The notes under the pieces were generated by a model. The model saw only the letters and a program-made list of their open reading frames with translations. It searched no databases and was not told the origin of the DNA. Positions 18,301 to 27,258 of a stretch of 40,805 nucleotides of DNA are shown one piece after another (the stretch's first letter is position 1; each line of letters starts with the position of its first letter). Position numbers and translations under genes: made by a program. The stretch is from Candidatus Brocadiia bacterium. GTDB lineage: Bacteria > Planctomycetota > Uabimicrobiia > Uabimicrobiales > JABWCH01. The DNA lies in the NCBI GenBank assembly GCA_013359215.1, contig JABWCH010000004.1, positions 1 through 40,805 on the forward strand. Direction: 5' to 3'.

Positions 18301-19932
18301 ATGCAATATCTTTGGATAGCGGATATCAGCGGCATTCAATCTTACATTTTCTCTACTTATTTACTAAAAACGATCGTTGGCGCCAGCGAACTCCTGGTGA
18401 AAGCGACTGATAAAGAAATTCTTCAAAAAGAGCTTAAAGCGTATCCCGATAGCCAACTGCTTTCGAACCGTGGGGGGAATTTGGTATGCAGGTTTGAAAA
18501 GGAAGAGGATTGCAAACAATTTACCGCATGGTTTCTTTCTCGTTTGGCCGACCTCGCTCCAGGAGTGCATTGTGCGATTGCATGGGAGGAAGCAAACAAG
18601 AATCTTCAACCAACGGAAATATTTCAGCGTTGTCGAGAAAAAGTGCAAAATGCCAAATCTAAAGCCATTGCTTTAGGAAACGAGCCATCGGATGCCTATC
18701 CGATATATTCTCCCCCTTCCTGGAATTTTTTTCGTCTTTGCGGCATTTGTGGAAGCAATCCAGTGATAGGAAAGGTGAGCAAAGCAGAGAATGATGGTAA
18801 AATAAAAACTTACCATTTGTGTTCTGCTTGTCACGCCAAGTGGCAACAAGCCGACAAACGGGATACCACTGCCATGCATCAGCTAGAAGAGCATTTCATT
18901 GCTGCATTGAAAAGTCTGGCGACAAAGCCGAATGATGATACAGATTTAGTCAAGGCTGCGTCTCAGGACGAATTGGTATGGAAAAATATAAAATTTGCTT
19001 ATAAAAATATTGTCCCCAGAATCATAAAACCCGACAGCAAGGATGATATGGATAGCATCAATCCTTATATTGCAGCAGTGGCTATAGATGGTAATTATAT
19101 GGGAAAATGGTTCGATCAAAAGTTGCAAGGAGAAAATTTCGACGAGGTTTGCAGTCAATTTGCCAAGGCATCGGCTGAACTGGAAGAAAATAGCCATAAG
19201 GCAATCACTTTGGGCCTGGCCCAAGCTTTACATCGCCAACAATTACCCAAAGATGAAGACGGAGCTTATTTTTTACCATTTCGCCCTATTATCATGGCTG
19301 GAGACGATCTGTTTTTTCTGGTGGATGCAAAATACGTTTTTACCATTGTTTCGGTTTTTTTAGACAAAATGAAGGAGACATTTCCCGATATCTCTTTTGC
19401 TATCGGGATTGCTATTGTCAAAGAGAGCTTTCCTTTTCATGCTTCTTACAGTTTAGCAAAAGAACTGGTCACCTCAGCTAAAAATAAAACCAGAGCAGAA
19501 TCCTGTATTGATTTTGAATTGAACCGCGATCATTCCCTCATGCCTCTATCTCTAAGGCGTAAGGAGAGAGAACTTAAAGGCTATACTTTGACTCGCCGTC
19601 CATTCACCATAACGAAATTTCAGTCCATGGAAACTAACTCGCAGTTATTGCAGAAATTACCTGGCAACAAACGAAAGCATCTCTATGAAATGTTGGCAAA
19701 TTTTGACCAGTCTAACCTTTCTATTGATGATATTCAGGAAGAATTACGCGAATTTTTCGTGCATTTAGAGAAAGAGCAAGCTAAAAGTCTGTGGCAATTT
19801 TTAGAGAAACAACATGAGAAGCCAGTATCTGCCAAAGAGGATCCTTTTTATATCCCAGATATGTTTGCCAATTATTCAACTCTGGTTCTAGACTGTCTGG
19901 ATTATCTGGACATCATTGCAAAAGCGGAGTAA
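18301..19932 (+). CDS. cas10: Cas10, type III-D-like, without HD domain
   Basis: I choose the ATG at 18301 because the family-typical opening YLWIADISGIQSYIF starts there; the open frame upstream runs through the promoter. The protein (543 aa) goes straight into the first palm, so the N-terminal HD DNase domain is absent. A treble-clef-like Zn finger has C147-x2-C150 and C174-x2-C177. First palm: AVAIDGNYMGKW (D263). Second palm: the GGDD motif appears as AGDD (A333-D336), keeping both metal-binding aspartates. A helical C-terminal domain follows. It is the large subunit of a type III effector and, with both aspartates kept, is probably able to make cyclic oligoadenylate when target RNA binds; it should not cut DNA through HD. 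It heads the operon and ends 3 bp before csm3. Confidence 0.93.
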   Translation: MQYLWIADISGIQSYIFSTYLLKTIVGASELLVKATDKEILQKELKAYPDSQLLSNRGGNLVCRFEKEEDCKQFTAWFLSRLADLAPGVHCAIAWEEANKNLQPTEIFQRCREKVQNAKSKAIALGNEPSDAYPIYSPPSWNFFRLCGICGSNPVIGKVSKAENDGKIKTYHLCSACHAKWQQADKRDTTAMHQLEEHFIAALKSLATKPNDDTDLVKAASQDELVWKNIKFAYKNIVPRIIKPDSKDDMDSINPYIAAVAIDGNYMGKWFDQKLQGENFDEVCSQFAKASAELEENSHKAITLGLAQALHRQQLPKDEDGAYFLPFRPIIMAGDDLFFLVDAKYVFTIVSVFLDKMKETFPDISFAIGIAIVKESFPFHASYSLAKELVTSAKNKTRAESCIDFELNRDHSLMPLSLRRKERELKGYTLTRRPFTITKFQSMETNSQLLQKLPGNKRKHLYEMLANFDQSNLSIDDIQEELREFFVHLEKEQAKSLWQFLEKQHEKPVSAKEDPFYIPDMFANYSTLVLDCLDYLDIIAKAE

Positions 19933-19935
19933 GTT

Positions 19936-20622
19936 ATGACTAATATGATTGATGTAGAAATTCAATACCGATTGAAATTTGAAACCTTTTTTCATTTTGG
20001 AAGTGGAGATGGAGGGCTGGCATGCGACAGCGGCATCTTGAGGGGTAACAATCGTTCTTATTTTCAAATTCCCGCATCTTCTCTCAAAGGAATGATTGCT
20101 GACCAATGTCGGACGCTGGGGCGCATTTACCAGGGGTTTGGGCTATGTAAAAATGCCCAGGATAAAAAGCCTGGCGGGCGTTGCTCTCAGCAAAAAACTC
20201 CGTGCATCTTTTGCCAGATTTTTTACGAAGGATTCCGATTTACCTCCATGCAAGCCCCTTTGAAAAATACTGTCGTTCGAGCTTATGTAAAAATTAATCC
20301 AGCGTCTGGGACAGCGGAAGAAAAAAAGCTGATGTTCGAGGAGATGATACCACCAGATTACGACAACCAGGATACATTAACAATCGAGGGAGCATTGCCT
20401 TCAACCTCTGCCGATTTAGCAATGACTTTATTGTTGGGCGGGTTGTACCTGTTGAATAATGCGGGCGCACGAAAATCAAAACAAGGTGCAGTACGCTGTC
20501 AAATCCAGAAAATCAACTATAGCAACGAAACACTAACAAGCGCAGAGGTATGGCAAAACAGATGGCTAAATGTCGAAAGCTGGAAAAAAATAGAAGGAAT
20601 GAAGGAGCAAGCCCATGGTTAA
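19936..20622 (+). CDS. csm3: Csm3-like Cas7 backbone subunit
   Basis: A single RAMP domain of 228 aa. The opening FETFFHFGSGDGGLACDSGI, followed by QIPASSLKGMI, is the Csm3/Cas7 signature; the Asp in the ACDSG block (about residue 31) is in the position of the RNA-cleaving Asp of Csm3. Four cysteines (about residues 70-95, LCKN..GRC..PCIFC) suggest a zinc-binding thumb insertion. A Gly/Lys-rich loop, GARKSKQGAVRC, comes near the end. It would pack along crRNA and cut bound target RNA every 6 nt. The start follows GGAG at the end of cas10; the stop overlaps the csx10 start by 8 bp. Confidence 0.88.
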   Translation: MTNMIDVEIQYRLKFETFFHFGSGDGGLACDSGILRGNNRSYFQIPASSLKGMIADQCRTLGRIYQGFGLCKNAQDKKPGGRCSQQKTPCIFCQIFYEGFRFTSMQAPLKNTVVRAYVKINPASGTAEEKKLMFEEMIPPDYDNQDTLTIEGALPSTSADLAMTLLLGGLYLLNNAGARKSKQGAVRCQIQKINYSNETLTSAEVWQNRWLNVESWKKIEGMKEQAHG

Positions 20623-21727
20623 TATCTCTATCGTCTGCTCTTTAAAATCGCCCTTTTTGATTAAAAAAAACCATAGCGATGCCAATATTCGAGAGTCTGA
20701 AGATTATATTCCTGGACGAAATTTATGGGGTGCATTTGCTGCTATCTATCGCCAAAAGAATCCAGATAAAAATTTAGATGAGGACGAAAATTTTTATGAT
20801 CTTTTCTTATCTGGGAAAGTACGATTCGGGAATTGCTATTTGAAAAACTCGATTCCAGTACCGCTTTCTCTCTATGAATGCAGTTCTCATCAACATGGAC
20901 ATTTCAAACAAGATTGCCTTGTAGATCAGCCTGAAATATGGAAGTGCCAGAATCAAGAAAATGGGATAATTTGCGGCTTGCCCTTAAAGCCATTGAGCGG
21001 GTATATGGGCTATGACAACCCTATTGATAATTTAAAAATTCAAAACCCGCTCACTGAATTAAGGATGAGAAATCATCTGGCGTATCAAAGCTTTACCACA
21101 GGCGAAGGCGGATTATTTACGGATATGGTGATCTCAGCCCAAAATGATTTTAAGGGTATCATCTCATTCCAAGAAGAAAAGAAACGAAAGGAATTTATTG
21201 ATATTTTCAAAGAAGAATTAAAGGGAGGTAAGAGCCTTTACATCGGGGCTGATCGCGATATTTATGGAAAAATAAAGCTGCGCTTTAGCCAAGAAACGGA
21301 ATTGTTTGTTGGCAAGTCCTTTGAGGAACGATGGAAAAATTCAAGCAATGGCAAACTATCTTTTTCTCTTACATTACTATCAGATACGATTGTTACTGAT
21401 GATTGGCTGGGAACTCCTTCTCGTCTGGAACCTGATTTACTCAAAGAATGGACAGGTCTAAAGGGTGAGCTTAGACTAGAGAGCTGGTTTTCACGCATCC
21501 AGCCAATCCATAGTTTTTCCAACGTGCATCAAATGCCTCGAGAAGAGGATCAGGCTTTAAGCAAAGGTTCTGCTTTTCTCTATAGTTATAAACCGTCGGG
21601 CAGTGAAGCCCCAAATCTTTTGCATGATAAACTGAAACAATTGGAACAAGATGGCATCGGTTTCCGTCTAGCTGAAGGTTTTGGACAGATCGCCATCAAT
21701 CTACCCATTCATTGGAAGAAACCATGA
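20615..21727 (+). CDS. csx10: Csx10, Cas5-group RAMP of type III-D
   Basis: The N-terminus (ISIVCSLKSPFLIKKN, then DYIPGRNLWGAFAAIY) and the following FLSGKVRFGNCYL block match the Csx10 pattern, the marker subunit of subtype III-D that takes the Cas5 place and holds the crRNA 5' handle. A four-Cys zinc-binding segment (about residues 90-130: C in LYEC, DC, KC, IICG) follows, and the C-terminal GFRLAEGFGQIAIN is the glycine-rich loop of the RAMP fold. Length of 370 aa is normal. Its ATG overlaps the csm3 end and its TGA overlaps the next ATG (ATGA), so translation is coupled on both sides. Confidence 0.85.
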   Translation: MVNISIVCSLKSPFLIKKNHSDANIRESEDYIPGRNLWGAFAAIYRQKNPDKNLDEDENFYDLFLSGKVRFGNCYLKNSIPVPLSLYECSSHQHGHFKQDCLVDQPEIWKCQNQENGIICGLPLKPLSGYMGYDNPIDNLKIQNPLTELRMRNHLAYQSFTTGEGGLFTDMVISAQNDFKGIISFQEEKKRKEFIDIFKEELKGGKSLYIGADRDIYGKIKLRFSQETELFVGKSFEERWKNSSNGKLSFSLTLLSDTIVTDDWLGTPSRLEPDLLKEWTGLKGELRLESWFSRIQPIHSFSNVHQMPREEDQALSKGSAFLYSYKPSGSEAPNLLHDKLKQLEQDGIGFRLAEGFGQIAINLPIHWKKP

Positions 21728-22161
21728 GCATTTCTAAAATTCGTAAATTTTTAAAGGATACCCAATTTTTAAAAGATCCCGGTTTATCTGCTCAGTGCCA
21801 GGCTTTATGCCAGGTAGCAGAAAATGCGCGTTCTTTAAACCAGGTTGTCCAATTTTTACGCCATCGTGCGGGAAATGAAGCAGCCCAAAAAATATGGAAA
21901 AAGGAAATTTCCCAAGATCAAGCCAATGATTTGATCGCTTCTGCAAGTGCATGTTCATCCAATACAAAGATCAAGATAGGGGAACTGTCAGAAAGAGTTC
22001 TTTTCTGGGAGGTAATCGCATTGCAGTTGATCTCCTTCTCTGGCCAACCAGATGGATTACAAAAATCTAAAGATTGGCTAAAGCTGTTAGAAAAGCAAAT
22101 CGAGTTAGGGCAAAAATTATCGCTTGTAAACCCTGGTAGAGAGGAGGAAAAGAAGCCATGA
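21724..22161 (+). CDS. small helical protein, probable Cas11-type small subunit
   Basis: A 145-aa all-helical protein starting at the ATG that overlaps the csx10 stop (ATGA); a TTG 12 bp upstream is less likely. It has no RAMP loop, zinc site or membrane segment. Type III-D operons usually carry a Cas11/Csm2-like small subunit of this size between the RAMP genes, and position plus helical content suggest that role. The sequence itself shows no motif that proves it. The stop overlaps the next gene by 4 bp. Confidence 0.65.
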   Translation: MSISKIRKFLKDTQFLKDPGLSAQCQALCQVAENARSLNQVVQFLRHRAGNEAAQKIWKKEISQDQANDLIASASACSSNTKIKIGELSERVLFWEVIALQLISFSGQPDGLQKSKDWLKLLEKQIELGQKLSLVNPGREEEKKP

Positions 22162-23654
22162 CTCAGGAAAAATTGCTTACCACAATTTATATATGGAAAG
22201 GAAAATTGCAGGCACAAACACCTTTTCATATCGGCAAAGGAGAAGAAGGAGAGAATACCGATGCTATAGTAATGCGGGACTGGAAGAGTCGTCCATACAT
22301 CCCTGCTAGCTCATTAGCTGGAGTCTTTCGGAGTTGCTTTCGGATGATGGGAGTCCCTAAAAATATAATTGATATATTATGCGGTAGTTGCAATCAACGA
22401 TCTTTGCTTCGTTATGAAGATGCCTATCCTATCCAGGACGCAGCAACCGAAATACGGGATGGCGTATCCATCAACAGAGAGCGAAAAGTGGCTCAGGATA
22501 AAGCTAAATTCGACCTGGAAACCGTTGCTAAAGGGACGTGCTTTCAATTTTCTTTACAATTGCATTTGGAAGATTGGAGCGGGGATCAAGATGTATCTGT
22601 CGAAGAATTGATTGGGCATGTGAACAAAGCAATAGACGCATGGTGCAAAGACTTTTGCCATATCGGCAAAGGAGCCTCTCGTGGTCTGGGCTGGTTTCAT
22701 TTGGAAATAAGCCAACGTGAAAAGGTAGACTTAGCACAGCCAGAAGAATTATGTGGCTGGTTACTCGAACGGAAGGGCGTGGTATGGAACGACCAAAAGG
22801 AAATGGGAAATCCATCTCTCTTGAAATTGTCTTTTGTCCTGACAGTAGAAGAACCGATAGTCATCAAAGATTCTCGTTATAGCTTTCGAGAAAATTTGCC
22901 TATTCATGGATTGAATTTGCAGTCGAATCATTCCGGCTTTTTATCCGATATTCCCGATTACCAACCTCTGCTGACCAGGCTCCATGATGGTAAATACCAT
23001 TATTTGCTAACGGGCAGCTCTATCAAGGGGCCACTGCGTCTTCAAGCCGAATGTATTTTGAAAGATATACTGGGAGAAGACAAAGTTTGCGATCTTACCC
23101 AATCGGACAATTGTAGCGCCAGGCTCAAGGCACAAAAAGAACGAAACTACACAAGCAGGAAAGAATGGGAAAAGCGGGTATGTCCTGCCTGTGCTATGTT
23201 CGGCAATACTTACCTTAAATCTCGAATCATCATCACCGATGCTATAGGTAAAAATATTGCTACCAAAAGGTTGGACCATGTCGCCCTCGACGAGTTCACC
23301 CAGGAGCCCATGGAGGAAGGTGCTAAATTCGACGGCGAAGTGATTTATACAGGAGAATTCGAAACAACATGGATGGCGTGTTTTTTTGGGTCGAAAGCCT
23401 CCAACGGATTTTTGCCATGGCAAAATATCATCCTCTATTTACTTTTACGCGATATACAAAAAGGACGAATCCGCTTTGGCTTTGGTAAATGTAAAGGGTT
23501 TGGCAAACTAACAATCAAAGAAGAGACTATTTCGCAATTTTTGTCGAATGCAGGTATAAAGATTGAAGAAATGAAAAAAGTCATGGAGGAATTCCAAAAG
23601 AATGTTCGTCCCTGGAAAGAGATACTTCCTGCCTGCATAGAGAAAGGACAATAG
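22158..23654 (+). CDS. double Cas7 (Csm3-like) fusion protein
   Basis: Two RAMP domains in one chain (498 aa). Domain 1 (about 1-200): TPFHIGKGEEGENTDAIV, YIPASSLAGVFRS and the glycine loop GKGASRGLGWFHL. Domain 2 (about 220-460): LTGSSIKGPLRL, a CPACAMFG zinc knuckle, LDEFTQEPMEEGAKF and the glycine loop RFGFGKCKGFGKL. Asp residues sit near the cleavage position in domain 1 (NTDAIVMRD) and before SSIKG in domain 2. Fused Cas7 subunits are a feature of type III-D and of its single-chain descendant III-E. It would form two adjacent backbone positions of the effector. ATGA overlap with the upstream gene. Confidence 0.85.
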   Translation: MTQEKLLTTIYIWKGKLQAQTPFHIGKGEEGENTDAIVMRDWKSRPYIPASSLAGVFRSCFRMMGVPKNIIDILCGSCNQRSLLRYEDAYPIQDAATEIRDGVSINRERKVAQDKAKFDLETVAKGTCFQFSLQLHLEDWSGDQDVSVEELIGHVNKAIDAWCKDFCHIGKGASRGLGWFHLEISQREKVDLAQPEELCGWLLERKGVVWNDQKEMGNPSLLKLSFVLTVEEPIVIKDSRYSFRENLPIHGLNLQSNHSGFLSDIPDYQPLLTRLHDGKYHYLLTGSSIKGPLRLQAECILKDILGEDKVCDLTQSDNCSARLKAQKERNYTSRKEWEKRVCPACAMFGNTYLKSRIIITDAIGKNIATKRLDHVALDEFTQEPMEEGAKFDGEVIYTGEFETTWMACFFGSKASNGFLPWQNIILYLLLRDIQKGRIRFGFGKCKGFGKLTIKEETISQFLSNAGIKIEEMKKVMEEFQKNVRPWKEILPACIEKGQ

Positions 23655-23657
23655 TGC

Positions 23658-24317
23658 ATGAGCCAAGACAAGCAGAATCAACTCTATATGGTCGGATGGC
23701 GAATAGAAGCCAACAAATTGCTTGATATTATAAAAACCAAAGATGACCATCAACAATCAATCAATAAATGGGAATGGGATTGGATGTATCTTGAATACTA
23801 TGGATCAGTCGTGCTGGATAATTTTGCCTCTGGTTGTAGCCATTGGCAGAAAACGCCTATAAAACGACTTTATCGTGGCAGGGTATGGAACTGCATTGCC
23901 GAGCTGCGATGGAGACGCTATGCCGAATCACAGGGCGAAGATAGGTTTATGGTTGTCTTACTCAGCGAGGATAAAGATTGGATAGACTCCATGACGAAGC
24001 ATGTAGGTATTATTTGTAAAGAAGCAAACCCAAAAATCTCGACGGTTGCTCCGTGTATGACCCAGTTTCAAAACATTTCTTTATGGGGAGAAACAAAAGT
24101 TCCCAGCCAGGATGGGTATCTAAACTTCCATCATTCTGGCCTACATAGAGAATTTTGCTATCCTAAAGAAATGGGAAAAGACAATGGCAAGGAAGTGGCC
24201 GTCTGTGTGAAAACTTACTACAAGAACGACAGACCTGTGGCATTCAGATTTTGTGGCCCCCAAAAAACAATTGAAAAAAAATTAGGAGAAAGGGATGACT
24301 TGTTTATTACCGTATAA
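23658..24317 (+). CDS. Csx19-like type III-D accessory protein
   Basis: A 219-aa protein that resembles Csx19 (TIGR03984) in three ways: position between the RAMP genes of a III-D operon, a central RVWNCIAELRWRRY segment like the family's 'R-(I/V)-F/W-...-E-L-x-x-W/R' block, and a C-terminal VAVCVKTYYKNDRPVAFRF strand pair. Length is near the family's 150-220. AAAGGA lies upstream of the ATG. Its role in the complex is not known. The similarity is judged by eye, so the assignment is moderate. The end overlaps the next gene by 23 bp. Confidence 0.6.
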   Translation: MSQDKQNQLYMVGWRIEANKLLDIIKTKDDHQQSINKWEWDWMYLEYYGSVVLDNFASGCSHWQKTPIKRLYRGRVWNCIAELRWRRYAESQGEDRFMVVLLSEDKDWIDSMTKHVGIICKEANPKISTVAPCMTQFQNISLWGETKVPSQDGYLNFHHSGLHREFCYPKEMGKDNGKEVAVCVKTYYKNDRPVAFRFCGPQKTIEKKLGERDDLFITV

Positions 24318-27012
24318 TTTTATACCGGCTGCAGGGCAAGATACCGAAATAAAGCCTATGGTTTCTCATGCAAGTTTCACTGGTAAAAGCGGTTCCATCA
24401 AAGTGACCATGGAGATATTGACCCCTTTGCTGATCCCAGACCCTGAGAATTCCTACAAACAGATTCTGATAAAACCACAAGAGCAAAATAAATTTCTACC
24501 AGGAACCAGTGTATTGTTTAAAATTTTAGAAAGAAAAGAGCGTTCCAAAGAAGAGCGTCCCGAACAAAATCATGCAAATTTCAATATTGATGATATTGAA
24601 AACATTCAAAGTTTAGCGAAAAAATTCAAACAAAATAACGATGAAATTGTTAAATATCTGCGATCTCTAAATCCTGAGTTGGAGAATAGGCTTAAGAATT
24701 ACCAGGAAAACGAATTTCCTGATCCAAAGTTAAGCGAGTTGTTGTTGGGTACTTTGAACAAGGCAATGAATCAAGATAACCTTTATAAATATTATTTTTC
24801 CGAAAATCTAGAGGCAAAGCCAATCTTCTGTCATTTGTCTCAGAATACTTTAAAAGAATTCAAAAAGATTATTCCCAAGATTCAAAACCAAAAGGACAAA
24901 TGGCATGAAAAGCGTTCCTTAAATCGTCAATTGCTCATCGAAACATTTGTTTCAGAATTGGGCCACCAGCAAAAATATTTGGCATATTCATTATTCCCAG
25001 CCGATATTTCCATACAAGATTTATTGTCCCAGGGGCATATTGGCCTTGCCTGGAGTAGATGGCAGGAACAATCACAGCAGACTCCGCAGGAACAACCACA
25101 GCAGACTCCTATCCCTGAAGGATTGAAAAACAAGACTGCTTTACAAATTCTCAAAGATTTGCAAGAAAATATTTTCTTCCATGGCGAAATTATGGATAGC
25201 CAATGGTTAAAAGCTAAGGCGGATCGCGGAGTTCAGGGGCATAGCCTGCTGAAATTTTTCTGCCTTGGCCAGCAACCAGCGATACCAGCTACCTCGATCA
25301 AAGGCATGATACAGAACTGTCTACGGGCTGTTACCAACTCCTGCTTTGCTCGTTTGGGAAAACACGAACATACATTGCGTTTACCTCAAATTTCAGATGA
25401 AAAGGATGAAAAGAATGTAAGAGATGGGCTAAATCAAAATTGGGTAGAAACAGGCATAGCGATTCATCACAAGGAACATTGGTATGTAGTTCCTGCTGCA
25501 GAAATTTTAGTACAGGAAAGAGAATGGCAACAAGCCATGAATAGTGATATACATGTTGGCGATTGGGTAAATTGCGACAAACGACCGAAACCAAAAAATG
25601 ATTATGTTATTCTCGGTAGCAACCTCCGAAAAAATGGTTCTATCATAGGCAAGGTTATGGAATACAGGGCAGGATTGAATGGAAAGGCTCAAAAAGGATA
25701 TAAAATGAGAATTGTCGCCAACACCGATGATAGTGCATTGTGTGCTGGAAGTCTTCTCTATAAAGTACTGAATCGAGAATATAACAACATTACTGATGAT
25801 GAATTGCAAACTCAACCCTATCCAATTCCCCAAGAAACTATTGATAGATATCATCAGTATATCGAGATCGAAAACCTGAAGAAAGAATTTGCCGAACTGA
25901 AAACAGGCGATTTTATCTATTTTACTCACAATGATCAGATAGTGACATCCTTGGGTAAAAACTACCGTTACAAACGGGTGGGCAAATTTCCCATCCTTGA
26001 TTACTTTGATGCTCACACTCCTTCCCCATGCACTGACCTGAAAAAGTTATGTATGGGCTGTCGCATGTTTGGCATGGTAAAAAAATTGTCTAACGATAAG
26101 TCTGTAGCCTTGGCTGGACGAATCTCGTTTGGATTTGGCCGGTTTGTCAATGCCCAAATTGATAACTGGCCCAGCGAACAAACATTGAAGGTATTAGGAT
26201 CACCCAAAGTTTCTTACCATGGTTTTTATCTACAATGGACAGACCCCGTGCAGGATCTTTATCCAACCAACGACTATCCCCCAACAGAAGTGGCTCCACG
26301 AGGCCGCAAAGAGTACTGGCATCATACTAATCTAAAATGCCAGGATTATCTGGACAACCGACAGGAAGGCAGACCTCTCAGGGATCATCAAAATGCCACC
26401 GTTTCATTATGTCCGCCCAAGCAAAAGTTCCAGTTTACGGTCGATTTTATCAATCTAAACGATGAGGAATTGGGGGCATTATTGTATGTCTTGAGCTTTG
26501 GCCTAAAGGATGGCCCAGAACCCAATCTGGCCCACAAACTAGGTCATGGGCGGCCCTTGGGATTAGGCTCGGTAAAAACTGGCGATTTGCAGCTTGAGCT
26601 GGACAAACCCAAGCGATATAAAGAGATTCAAGACGATTATAGCGATTCTTTCCAAAGGAATATCTGGCAAAAGAACTTTGTAGAAAAGTTTCAAGAGGGT
26701 TTATCTAGCAGGTTCAAATTTCAAGATGGTATTGCTAGCTTGCCTCACACCATGGATAGTTGGAAAAAAGACTTAAAAAAAATTCAAGAGAGTTTATCCA
26801 GCAACCCCAAATCTCAAAATGACTTTGCTAGTTTACCTCACATCATAGCACTAAAAGCACTTGCAGCATTGGAAGATCATAAAGTCAATATTCGTTACCC
26901 ACGAAGGAACCAAGAAATTTTCCACTGGTATACACATTACAAATACACATCTACCGGAAATTTACCAAAGGCGGTAGAGGCAAAACAAACAAATAAGTTG
27001 CTACCTGGTTAG
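24295..27012 (+). CDS. giant RAMP protein, TIGR03986-like, two Cas7 halves (905 aa)
   Basis: The start LPYNFIPAAGQD is the hallmark opening of TIGR03986 CRISPR RAMP proteins, and IPATSIKGMIQN (from about residue 330), a cysteine-knuckle MGCRMFGMVKK (about 585), a SFGFGRF loop (about 608) and LGHGRPLGLGSVK (from about 749) follow in the expected order. Insertions are long and of low complexity: a Lys/Glu/Asn-rich helical stretch (about 80-220) and QSQQTPQEQPQQTP (about 260-275). Near the C-terminus a 31-codon segment is duplicated. AGGAGAAAGGG precedes the ATG inside the upstream gene. It probably caps or extends the Cas7 backbone. No other gene follows before the fold-back element. Confidence 0.85.
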   Translation: MTCLLPYNFIPAAGQDTEIKPMVSHASFTGKSGSIKVTMEILTPLLIPDPENSYKQILIKPQEQNKFLPGTSVLFKILERKERSKEERPEQNHANFNIDDIENIQSLAKKFKQNNDEIVKYLRSLNPELENRLKNYQENEFPDPKLSELLLGTLNKAMNQDNLYKYYFSENLEAKPIFCHLSQNTLKEFKKIIPKIQNQKDKWHEKRSLNRQLLIETFVSELGHQQKYLAYSLFPADISIQDLLSQGHIGLAWSRWQEQSQQTPQEQPQQTPIPEGLKNKTALQILKDLQENIFFHGEIMDSQWLKAKADRGVQGHSLLKFFCLGQQPAIPATSIKGMIQNCLRAVTNSCFARLGKHEHTLRLPQISDEKDEKNVRDGLNQNWVETGIAIHHKEHWYVVPAAEILVQEREWQQAMNSDIHVGDWVNCDKRPKPKNDYVILGSNLRKNGSIIGKVMEYRAGLNGKAQKGYKMRIVANTDDSALCAGSLLYKVLNREYNNITDDELQTQPYPIPQETIDRYHQYIEIENLKKEFAELKTGDFIYFTHNDQIVTSLGKNYRYKRVGKFPILDYFDAHTPSPCTDLKKLCMGCRMFGMVKKLSNDKSVALAGRISFGFGRFVNAQIDNWPSEQTLKVLGSPKVSYHGFYLQWTDPVQDLYPTNDYPPTEVAPRGRKEYWHHTNLKCQDYLDNRQEGRPLRDHQNATVSLCPPKQKFQFTVDFINLNDEELGALLYVLSFGLKDGPEPNLAHKLGHGRPLGLGSVKTGDLQLELDKPKRYKEIQDDYSDSFQRNIWQKNFVEKFQEGLSSRFKFQDGIASLPHTMDSWKKDLKKIQESLSSNPKSQNDFASLPHIIALKALAALEDHKVNIRYPRRNQEIFHWYTHYKYTSTGNLPKAVEAKQTNKLLPG
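26686..26850 (+). repeat. internal tandem duplication in the giant RAMP gene
   Basis: Two copies about 93 nt apart encode FQEGLSS-x-FKFQDGIASLPH and IQESLSS-x-PKSQNDFASLPH. The copies have diverged at DNA level but keep frame and length, so the duplication is tolerated and not brand new. Confidence 0.75.
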
Positions 27013-27013
27013 T

Positions 27014-27223
27014 TTGACAATGTTAAATTCCACATATTGGCTAGCAATGACTTATAGCGAAAATTGCATTTAATTCTTTTTCGTTATCGTTATCTTTATC
27101 GCTATCATTATCTTTTTTGATAATGAAAAGGATAACGATAATGATAAAGAGAAAGATAACGAATTAATTCCTAAATCTTTCGTAAGCTCTTGCTAATCAA
27201 TAATCCAGATTTAACATTGTCAA
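27014..27223. repeat. fold-back element between the cas operon and the CARF kinase
   Basis: Perfect 15-bp terminal inverted repeats, TTGACAATGTTAAAT (27014-27028) and its complement (27209-27223), bound about 210 bp. Pairing continues inward (ATTG..TAGCAA...CTTA against the far side), and the centre is a run of CGTTATC/ATTATC words facing GATAACG/GATAATG words. No ORF is present. It looks like a MITE-type element or one very long RNA hairpin. It fills nearly the whole gap 27013-27258. Confidence 0.8.
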
Positions 27224-27258
27224 GTTAGAAGTAACAAGGAAAAAAACAGGAGGTATTC

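Noticed and set aside
27013..27258. σ70 promoter for the CARF kinase from the TTGACA at 27015
   Set aside because: No acceptable -10 at 16-18 bp; the TTGACA is part of the terminal inverted repeat.
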